From Eubacterium sp. (GTDB lineage Bacteria > Bacillota > Clostridia > Oscillospirales > Acutalibacteraceae): a stretch of DNA of 64,000 bases. Of the stretch, positions 56,917 to 64,000 are shown one piece after another. Positions within the stretch are counted from its first letter, which is position 1; every line of letters begins with the position of its first letter. The stretch covers positions 1 through 64,000 of the forward strand of contig JAFLRZ010000009.1 of assembly GCA_022511225.1 (NCBI GenBank), in the 5' to 3' direction. Below the pieces are notes generated by a model. That model had not been told where the DNA came from, searched no databases, and saw only the letters and a list, made by a program, of their open reading frames with translations. A program made the translations under genes and the position numbers.

Positions 56917-57952
56917 ATTGCCGATTGTACTGCTTTGTGTCATATTGTTGATTGCCGCAGCAGTCGTTTTGTATTTCGGCTATAACTTTGTGCAGAACGA
57001 TATAAACGGCAACAGAAACACAAATGAGCAATATAATCTTGTAATCGAGGCAGACGATTTTCAGTACGACGTAGGGCAGATGCTCGTGCAAAACGGCATT
57101 ATAAAAAATGATACGGTTTGGACAATGTGGATGGACAAGCATTATCCCGATTTCAGATACATCAATGGAGAATATCTTTTGGATTCAAAAATGACTTATG
57201 AGGATATTGCCGAAAAGCTTCAGAATCCCGATATATCACACACAACTGTATCCGTCTGCATACCCGAAGGCTATTCGGTGTTTCAAATAGCATACACACT
57301 TGAAGAAAACAACATCTGCTCAGCAAACGATTTTTTAAGTGAATGTAAAAGCTGTGCTCCGTATAAAGAAAATTACGATTTTCTGCAAAGCGTTCCCGAA
57401 AACAGCACCATTGCTTACGAGCTTGAGGGATTTCTTTTCCCTGCAACGTATGATTTGGGCGAAAACAGTGAGCCGTCAGAAGTAATTGACGAAATGCTTT
57501 ATGCCTTTTCAAACCAGATTTCATCCTCGTGGACCGATTACTGCGCCGACAATGATATGACCCTGTATGAGCTTATAACTCTTGCCTCAGTCGTTGAAAA
57601 GGAAACCCTCGGTGACGGCGTCGCAGAGAAGATTTCATCCGTGTTTATCAACAGACTGAATGTTTCGCAGCAGCTTCAGAGCGACGTCACAATCGACTAT
57701 GGAAATAAGCTTCGTGAAGCGGGCTTTGACGATAAAATTGTTACGTCCTATAACACTTATAAATGCAAGGCGCTTCCGAGCGGACCTATATGTAATCCCG
57801 GTGTAGCAAATATCGATGCGGTTGTAAACCATGCTGATACTGATTATTTTTATTTCTTCTCATATAATAACGGAGCAGATTTCTATTTTACCGATAATTA
57901 TGATGATTTTCAGGCTCAGTGGGCAGTCCTTGGCAAAACGAATACACAATAA
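56897..57952 (+). CDS. mltG: Endolytic transglycosylase MltG-like (YceG)
   Basis: LYELITLASVVEKETLGDGVAEKISSVFINRLNVSQQLQSDVTIDY; CKALPSGPICNPG. Confidence 0.92.
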   Translation: MKEKRSKLPIVLLCVILLIAAAVVLYFGYNFVQNDINGNRNTNEQYNLVIEADDFQYDVGQMLVQNGIIKNDTVWTMWMDKHYPDFRYINGEYLLDSKMTYEDIAEKLQNPDISHTTVSVCIPEGYSVFQIAYTLEENNICSANDFLSECKSCAPYKENYDFLQSVPENSTIAYELEGFLFPATYDLGENSEPSEVIDEMLYAFSNQISSSWTDYCADNDMTLYELITLASVVEKETLGDGVAEKISSVFINRLNVSQQLQSDVTIDYGNKLREAGFDDKIVTSYNTYKCKALPSGPICNPGVANIDAVVNHADTDYFYFFSYNNGADFYFTDNYDDFQAQWAVLGKTNTQ

Positions 57953-57970
57953 TTCAGGCACAAAATCATA

Positions 57971-58013
57971 TTGAATAGGACTTCTGTAGTGAACGATGAC
58001 CGCATCGTTCCGC
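57971..58013. repeat. Dispersed hairpin repeat, copy 2
   Basis: TTGAATAGGACTTCTGTAGTGAACGATGACCGCATCGTTCCG; same ~42-nt core as 45987-46029 with paired changes in the stem. Confidence 0.6.
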
Positions 58014-58043
58014 CCAAAACTAAATGTAGATAACAAAAAACTG

Positions 58044-58072
58044 TTGACATTGTTTCAAACTTGTGCTAATAT
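58044..58072 (+). promoter_or_regulatory. Sigma-A promoter of the infC-rpmI-rplT operon
   Basis: TTGACA (58044-58049), 17-nt spacer, TAATAT (58067-58072). Confidence 0.85.
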
Positions 58073-58078
58073 ATCTTC

Positions 58079-58200
58079 ACAACAAAGAAGAACGCTCCCG
58101 TTCTCTCCTTCAGCAAATGAGCAAAAAGGGCAATAATTACTTTTGTTTAGTAGTATTTATTGAAGTGCGGGCGTTTTGCGTTCGCACTTTATTTGTTATC
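58079..58200 (+). promoter_or_regulatory. L20-type autoregulatory leader/attenuator
   Basis: Leader ahead of infC with terminator-like hairpin AAGTGCGgGCGTTTTGCGTTCGCACTT and upstream AACGCTCCCG able to pair alternatively with CGGGCGTT. Confidence 0.65.
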
Positions 58201-58221
58201 ATTTTATAAGAGGTGTTTTAT

Positions 58222-58740
58222 ATCAGCAAGGAAGCTCAACAAATCAATGAACAAATCAAAGACAAAGAGTTACGTGTCGTTTCTGCCGACGGAGAACAGC
58301 TTGGCATTATGAGCGCTAAGGAAGCACTTAAGCTTGCCTATGATAAGGATCTTGACCTTGTTAAAATTGCTCCGCAGGCTAAACCGCCGGTCTGCAAGAT
58401 TATGGATTATTCCAAGTACCGCTACGAACAAGCAAAGCGCGAAAAAGAAAACCGCAAAAATCAAAAGCAGATTGAAACAAAGGAAATTCGTCTTTCTGTT
58501 ACTATTGATGTAGGTGATTTCAACACTAAGGTTAACCACGCCAAAAAGTTTCTTGCGGCAGGTCATAAGCTTAAGGTCTCTATCAGACTTAAGGGCAGAA
58601 TGATGACTCATTCTGAGCTCGGTATCGACAATATGCTTCGATTTGCAGCTCAGCTTGAGGAAGAGGCAAACGTTGATAAGGCACCGAAGCTTGAGGGCAG
58701 ACAGATACTTATGTTTATGTCACCGAAAGCAGGCAAGTAA
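58222..58740 (+). CDS. infC: Translation initiation factor IF-3 (likely ATC start)
   Basis: ISKEAQQINEQIKDKELRVVSADGEQLGIMS...; SD AAGAGGTG (58208-58215) is 8 nt before ATC and overlaps the annotated GTG (58213). Confidence 0.93.
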   Translation: MSKEAQQINEQIKDKELRVVSADGEQLGIMSAKEALKLAYDKDLDLVKIAPQAKPPVCKIMDYSKYRYEQAKREKENRKNQKQIETKEIRLSVTIDVGDFNTKVNHAKKFLAAGHKLKVSIRLKGRMMTHSELGIDNMLRFAAQLEEEANVDKAPKLEGRQILMFMSPKAGK

Positions 58741-58761
58741 AATAAAAATGGAGGGTTAATT

Positions 58762-58959
58762 ATGCCAAAAATTAAGACACACAGTGGCGCTAAAAAGCGT
58801 TTCAAGACAACAAAAAGCGGCAAGGTAAAGCGTGCTCATGCTTATACCTCACACATTCTTACAAAGAAGTCAACTAAGCGCAAGAGAAATCTTCGCAAGA
58901 CATCTGTTGCTGATGTTACAAATCAGAAGCAGTGTAAGAGACTTATTCCTTACAAATAA
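58762..58959 (+). CDS. rpmI: 50S ribosomal protein L35
   Basis: [33 protein letters not shown]. Confidence 0.98.
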   Translation: MPKIKTHSGAKKRFKTTKSGKVKRAHAYTSHILTKKSTKRKRNLRKTSVADVTNQKQCKRLIPYK

Positions 58960-59010
58960 GAAGAGCTTTGCCTGACGGCATAATAACATATAACACGGAG
59001 GTATATTATC

Positions 59011-59364
59011 ATGGCAAGAATCAAAGGCGCTATGGCTACTCGTAAGAGAAGAAAGAAAGTATTAAAAGCAGCTAAAGGTTATTACGGCGGAAAGCATCGT
59101 CTTTTCAAAACAGCTAAGCAGGCTGTAATGAAGAGCGGCCAGTATGCATATATCGGCAGAAAGCAGAAGAAGAGACAGTTCAGACAGATGTGGATTGCTC
59201 GTATCTCTGCAGCATGCAAGGCAAACGGCATCAACTATTCTACATTTATGAACGGTCTTAAGAAGGCTGAAATCGACCTTAACAGAAAGATGCTTTCAGA
59301 GATTGCAATTGCAGATCCTGCAGCTTTCACAAAGCTTGTAGAAACAGCAAAGGCAGCATTATAA
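59011..59364 (+). CDS. rplT: 50S ribosomal protein L20
   Basis: [58 protein letters not shown]. Confidence 0.98.
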   Translation: MARIKGAMATRKRRKKVLKAAKGYYGGKHRLFKTAKQAVMKSGQYAYIGRKQKKRQFRQMWIARISAACKANGINYSTFMNGLKKAEIDLNRKMLSEIAIADPAAFTKLVETAKAAL

Positions 59365-59382
59365 TAACTTTAACACATCAAA

Positions 59383-59467
59383 AGGGGAGGCAGATTGCCT
59401 CCCCTATAAATTTACACGAACATAATTGTTTGTTCGCAGGGGAGGATATTATCCTCCCGTTTTTTAT
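59383..59467 (+). terminator. Tandem hairpins/terminator after rplT
   Basis: AGGGGAGGCA-gat-TGCCTCCCCT and GGGGAGGATattATCCTCCCgTTTTTT, with a third stem CGAACA...TGTTCG between. Confidence 0.8.
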
Positions 59468-59588
59468 TTTTTTTGTATTTTACTATTGAATTTTTGATGT
59501 ATATAATGTAATATAATATAAATTATAAATATAGTCAGTGATTTCTTTAAACGAATGTAAATTATTGGCACGCTTTATGGAGTTGTGT

Positions 59589-60368
59589 ATGGAAAAAATC
59601 ACAGGTAAAAATAATGATTTGATAAAGGGCATTAAAAAGCTTCTTTCGTCACCTAAAGAGCGTAGATCACAAAATTTGTTCGTGTTAGAGGGCGCAAGAC
59701 TTGTTTTTGATGTCCTTAATTCTTTTGATAGCTACAATATCGCTGTATTTTTAATTACTGAGCAGGCACTTGAAAAGTATCCCCAAAAAGCAGAAAGGCT
59801 CTTCTCACTCAGCAATAAGTCATTTGTAATAAGCGATGATATTTCTCAAAAACTGTCTGATACTCAAAGCTCACAGGGAGTTTTTGCCGTGTGTGAAATG
59901 AAGGCTAATACCTTTAATCTTGAACGCGGTAAAAAGTATATTGCACTCGATAATGTTCAGGATCCTTCAAACCTTGGTGCAATAGCCCGTACTGCTGAGG
60001 CTCTCGGCATTGACGGAATGTTCGTTTCAGGCGGTTGTGACATTTATAATCCTAAGGCGCTTCGTGCATCTATGGGCTCTATGTTAAGGATAAAGCTTTT
60101 GCAGACGGATAATCTTGTCAATACGATTAATGTAGCGAAAGACCTCGGTATTTCATGCTATGCCACCGTTCCTGACAAGAATGCACTTGATATGAGAACA
60201 GTTGATTTTTCAAATGGAAGCATCTGCGTTATAGGCAACGAGGCAAACGGTATTTGCGAGGAAGTGAAAAGCGTCTGCACCCCTATAACAATAGCAATGG
60301 CAGGCAGAGCAGAAAGCCTTAATGCTTCCGTAGCCGCTGCGATAACAACTTGGGAAATGATGAGATGA
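59589..60368 (+). CDS. TrmH/SpoU family RNA methyltransferase
   Basis: FVLEGARLVFDVL; IALDNVQDPSNLGAIARTAEALGIDGMF; GNEANGICEE; SLNASVAAAI. Start ATG at 59589. Confidence 0.93.
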   Translation: MEKITGKNNDLIKGIKKLLSSPKERRSQNLFVLEGARLVFDVLNSFDSYNIAVFLITEQALEKYPQKAERLFSLSNKSFVISDDISQKLSDTQSSQGVFAVCEMKANTFNLERGKKYIALDNVQDPSNLGAIARTAEALGIDGMFVSGGCDIYNPKALRASMGSMLRIKLLQTDNLVNTINVAKDLGISCYATVPDKNALDMRTVDFSNGSICVIGNEANGICEEVKSVCTPITIAMAGRAESLNASVAAAITTWEMMR

Positions 60369-61570
60369 GTAGTAATTTAAGATATTGGCTGTGGCTTCAG
60401 AAGGCTTTAGGCGCAGGTGCTTTTATCAAAGAAATAATTGATGATTTCGGCTCTGTGAAAAAGCTTTATGAAGCAAATGCAATAGAGCTTCGTATGAGCA
60501 GTGCCCTTACACCGAAGCAGATTTCAAGACTTGAAGAAACGAGCATTAACGATGTTGATGAAATAATTTATTCCTGCGAGCAGAATAGCTGGCACATAAT
60601 AGATTATGATGATAAAGCTTACCCCCAAAGGCTCAGGGATATTAATAATCCGCCTGCCGTAATTTACGTTGACGGCGAGCTCCCTGATATAGACAGTCTT
60701 GTAACTATCGGCATTGTCGGCACTCGCAAGGCAAGCGAATATGCAATAAAGGTTACTCATATAATGAGCAGAGGAATCACCGAAGCGGGTGTGCTCGTAA
60801 TAAGCGGAGGTGCTCTTGGAGTAGATACTGCGGCTCATAACGGAGCACTTCTTGCAAAAGGCAAAACGATAGCAGTGCTCGGCTGTGGACTCGGCACTTC
60901 ATATTTGAATGAAAATAAATCATTAAGAGATGTTATAACAAATAACGGTGCTCTTGTTACGGAATATCCTCCGTTTACTTCGGCAAGCAGATATACGTTT
61001 CCTATGCGAAACAGAATCATCAGCGGACTTTCACTCGGTATTCTCGTGGTAGAAGCAAGTGTGCGAAGCGGAAGTCTTATCACTGCAAACTACGCACTTG
61101 AGCAGGGCAGAGATGTTTTCGCAATTCCCGCATCTGTGCTTTCACCTGATTTTGCCGGTACGAACAAGCTCATTGATGACGGCGCAATGGTCGCAACTAA
61201 GCCTGAGCATATCGTCGCCGCTTACGCTTCTCGGTTTGACAGTGTTGACCTTTCGAAGGTAAGATCAATCGACGAGCTTGTGAACGAGAATTACGATAAA
61301 AGTGCAAATGTAGCAAAAGATGATGACAAGGCGTCATTTGACAATCTTGAACAGGGCAGACAGGAACGCCTTGAAAAAGAAAGCAAGGCTATGGCTCTAA
61401 AGGGCGATGCAAAAACTGTTTATAACGCTCTGAAAGATAACTTTGTTCATCTTGATGAAATAATAGAATTAACCGGACTTAACGGTGCAAAGGTGCTCTC
61501 AGCCTTAACTGTGCTTGAGGTTAAGGGACTTGCAGTCAGTGCCTCCGGAAGAAGATACAAATTATCCTGA
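60365..61570 (+). CDS. dprA: DNA processing protein DprA
   Basis: TIGIVGTRKASEYA; LVISGGALGVDTAAHNGAL; FPMRNRIISGLSLGILVVEASVRSGSLITANYALEQGRDVFAIP. Confidence 0.95.
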   Translation: MSSNLRYWLWLQKALGAGAFIKEIIDDFGSVKKLYEANAIELRMSSALTPKQISRLEETSINDVDEIIYSCEQNSWHIIDYDDKAYPQRLRDINNPPAVIYVDGELPDIDSLVTIGIVGTRKASEYAIKVTHIMSRGITEAGVLVISGGALGVDTAAHNGALLAKGKTIAVLGCGLGTSYLNENKSLRDVITNNGALVTEYPPFTSASRYTFPMRNRIISGLSLGILVVEASVRSGSLITANYALEQGRDVFAIPASVLSPDFAGTNKLIDDGAMVATKPEHIVAAYASRFDSVDLSKVRSIDELVNENYDKSANVAKDDDKASFDNLEQGRQERLEKESKAMALKGDAKTVYNALKDNFVHLDEIIELTGLNGAKVLSALTVLEVKGLAVSASGRRYKLS

Positions 61571-61583
61571 AAGGAAATGAAAT

Positions 61584-63683
61584 ATGTCAAAATTAGTAAT
61601 TGTAGAGTCACCTGCAAAGGCGAAGAATATTAAAGGCTATCTCGGAAAGGACTATGACGTAATTGCCTCAATGGGTCACGTAAGAGATTTGCCTGCGGCA
61701 AGACTCAGTGTTGATGTTTCAAATAACTTTGAGCCCAAATACGCCGTAATCAAAGGCAAGGAGAATTTTGTCAAGGAGCTCAAGAAAAAGGCAGATTCGG
61801 CAGATTACGTTTATCTTGCTACCGACCCTGACCGTGAGGGAGAAGCAATATCATGGCATCTTGCTACTCTTCTTGAGCTTGATATGAACGATAAAAACAG
61901 AGTAACCTTCAACGAGATTACAAAGAACGGTGTCAAAAGCGGTATGTCTCAGCCGAGAGCTATTGATATTGATTTTGTCAACGCTCAGCAGGCAAGAAGA
62001 ATACTTGACAGACTTATAGGCTACAAGCTTTCACCTTTTATTTCACAAAAAATCAGAAGAGGTCTTTCAGCCGGCAGAGTGCAGTCAGTTGCGCTTCGTC
62101 TTATCGTTGACAGAGAAGAGGAGATCAGAGCCTTCAATCCTGAGGAATATTGGTCAATCGATGCTAAGTTTACTAACCCTCCTGAACGAAAGGTGTTCTC
62201 TGCCTCATTATACAGTAAGGACGGCGAAAAGCTTAAGATAGGAAATCAGGAGCAGAGCGACAAAATTCTTGCTGACCTTGAAAATGCAGAGTATACAGTC
62301 ACAACAGTTAAGAAAGGTACAAGAAAGAAGAATCCTACTCCTCCGTTTATCACTTCAACTCTTCAGCAGGAGGCTTCGCACAGACTTTCATTTCAGGCAA
62401 GAAAGACAATGAAGGCAGCTCAGGAGCTTTACGAGGGTGTTGACGTCGGTGAGTTCGGCACAGTCGGTCTTATAACTTATATGAGAACTGACTCGCTTCG
62501 AATTTCAGAGGAAGCAAGAGCAGCAGGCAATAAGTATATCGCTGATACCTATGGTGAAAAGTACCTCCCTAAAAAGCCGAGATATTATAAATCAAAGAAC
62601 AATATTCAGGACGGTCACGAAGCAATCAGACCTACAATGCCGAATATGACTCCTGATTCAGTAAAGAAATATCTCACTGTTGACCAGTATAAGATTTATA
62701 AGCTTATCTGGGAGCGTTTTATTGCTTCTCTTATGGAGTCCTGCCTGCAGGAAACTATGAAGATAGAAATTACTGCAAACGATTACGTGTTCATTGCAAA
62801 CGGCTACACCGTTAAGTTTGACGGCTTCACTGCTCTTTACGAGGAGAAAAGTGACGATGATAAGACTGACTCAGCATCACCGCTTCCTCCTGTGGCACAG
62901 GGCGACGTGCTTAAGCTTAAGAGCATCATCGGTAATCAGCATTTCACTCAGCCGCCTGCAAGATATACGGAAGCATCTCTTACAAAGGCATTAGAAGAAA
63001 ACGGTGTCGGCAGACCGTCAACATACGTTACTATCACTTCAACAATTCTCAGCCGAGAGTACGTTAAGCGCGAAGGCAAGCAGTTTATGCCTACAGAGCT
63101 TGGCGAAGCTGTAACAAATCTGCTTAAGGAAAAGATTCCTAATATCGTCAATGTAAAATATACCTCAAAGATGGAAACAGATCTTGATAAAATAGACAGT
63201 GGCGAAAGAAACTATAAAGAGATGATTCGCCTCTACTACGATGATTTTGAGGAGCTTCTTGAAAAGGCAAAGTCAGATATGCAGGGCATAAAGATAAGAC
63301 TTAAGGAAGAGGAAACCGACGTAGTCTGCGAAAAGTGTGGCAGAAATATGGTAATAAAGGTCGGTCGTTTCGGCAAATTCCTTGCGTGCCCCGGTTACCC
63401 TGAGTGCAAAAATACAAAACCGCTTGTATATAAGACAAAGGCAAAATGTCCTGAATGTGGCGGTGACGTAATAGAAAAGAAAACAAAGAAGGGTACTTCC
63501 TTCTTCGGATGCTCAAATTATCCTGCCTGCAGCTTTATGACGTGGGATGCGCCTTCGGATGAGGTTTGCCCTAAGTGCGGCAAGTCGCTCTTTAAGCGCA
63601 GAGGTAATATCCTTTTCTGTCCTGATACAGAAAATTGCGGCTTCACTAAACCCGTACCAAGAAAAAAGAAAACAGACGATTAA
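61584..63683 (+). CDS. topA: DNA topoisomerase I
   Basis: [36 protein letters not shown]-terminal four-Cys zinc-finger repeats. Confidence 0.98.
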   Translation: MSKLVIVESPAKAKNIKGYLGKDYDVIASMGHVRDLPAARLSVDVSNNFEPKYAVIKGKENFVKELKKKADSADYVYLATDPDREGEAISWHLATLLELDMNDKNRVTFNEITKNGVKSGMSQPRAIDIDFVNAQQARRILDRLIGYKLSPFISQKIRRGLSAGRVQSVALRLIVDREEEIRAFNPEEYWSIDAKFTNPPERKVFSASLYSKDGEKLKIGNQEQSDKILADLENAEYTVTTVKKGTRKKNPTPPFITSTLQQEASHRLSFQARKTMKAAQELYEGVDVGEFGTVGLITYMRTDSLRISEEARAAGNKYIADTYGEKYLPKKPRYYKSKNNIQDGHEAIRPTMPNMTPDSVKKYLTVDQYKIYKLIWERFIASLMESCLQETMKIEITANDYVFIANGYTVKFDGFTALYEEKSDDDKTDSASPLPPVAQGDVLKLKSIIGNQHFTQPPARYTEASLTKALEENGVGRPSTYVTITSTILSREYVKREGKQFMPTELGEAVTNLLKEKIPNIVNVKYTSKMETDLDKIDSGERNYKEMIRLYYDDFEELLEKAKSDMQGIKIRLKEEETDVVCEKCGRNMVIKVGRFGKFLACPGYPECKNTKPLVYKTKAKCPECGGDVIEKKTKKGTSFFGCSNYPACSFMTWDAPSDEVCPKCGKSLFKRRGNILFCPDTENCGFTKPVPRKKKTDD

Positions 63684-63688
63684 TAACT

Positions 63689-64000
63689 ATGAAATTTAAA
63701 GTAATCGGAGCAGGTCTTGCAGGTGTTGAAGCTGCTTGGCAGATTGCATCAGCAGGGTATGAAGTTGACCTTTATGAAATGAAGGGCATAAAAAGAACTC
63801 CTGCTCATAAAACTGATTTATTTGCAGAGCTTGTCTGCTCAAATTCTCTTAAGGCATCAAGGCTTGAAAGTGCAGCAGGACTTCTTAAGGAAGAAATGTT
63901 CATTTTAGGCTCGCTTACAGTCCCTGTTGCAAGAGAATGTGCAGTAGCAGCAGGCGGTGCTCTTGCAGTAGATCGAGAAATCTTTTCGCAGAAAATCACG
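63689..64000 (+). CDS. trmFO: Methylenetetrahydrofolate-tRNA-(uracil-5-)-methyltransferase TrmFO, N-terminal part (runs off window)
   Basis: [56 protein letters not shown]. Confidence 0.92.
   Translation, partial: MKFKVIGAGLAGVEAAWQIASAGYEVDLYEMKGIKRTPAHKTDLFAELVCSNSLKASRLESAAGLLKEEMFILGSLTVPVARECAVAAGGALAVDREIFSQKIT

Noticed and set aside
1-64000. tRNA or rRNA genes
   Set aside because: No cloverleaf/TPsiC-like GGTTCGAATCC signatures or rRNA-like stretches seen by eye; tRNAscan-SE would be needed to exclude them fully.

Overview
64-kb window of a low-GC, spore-forming Clostridia-type genome (Ruminococcaceae/Lachnospiraceae-like; inferred from gene content only). Bases 1-5150 look accessory: signal peptidase I, a HEPN-motif protein and a HipA-like kinase. 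Bases 5252-13160 hold a minus-strand, apparently single-operon cluster of four ATP-grasp proteins plus a CDP-glycerol glycerophosphotransferase-family protein. Within it, an overlapping two-gene A-B pair is paralogous to the two halves of a fused 865-aa A-B protein. Bases 13352-19240 encode IorAB, an AMP-forming CoA ligase and an SSS transporter (possible aryl-acid metabolism). Bases 20375-21060 are decayed polysaccharide genes. Bases 24.7-43.1 kb are mostly core genes: trmK, Nif3-like, RqcH, ispDF, a two-component system, yqhQ, prmC, scpAB, gerW, dac, rluB and a three-subunit biotin-dependent carboxyltransferase set. Bases 44.7-64 kb contain a 6S RNA candidate, a promoter-to-terminator ~565-nt ORF-poor transcript, a GntR/ABC operon with a clear palindromic operator, a T-box-valS-folC unit, spoIIAA-spoIIAB-sigF, pyk, mltG, infC-rpmI-rplT, a TrmH-family methylase, dprA, topA and the start of trmFO. 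The most striking unexplained item is the ~565-nt transcript at 45395-45961. It carries strong hairpins and a series of Shine-Dalgarno plus start-stop mini-ORFs, four of them with exactly 9 nt between SD and ATG. All family calls come from reading the translated sequence; no database search was run.
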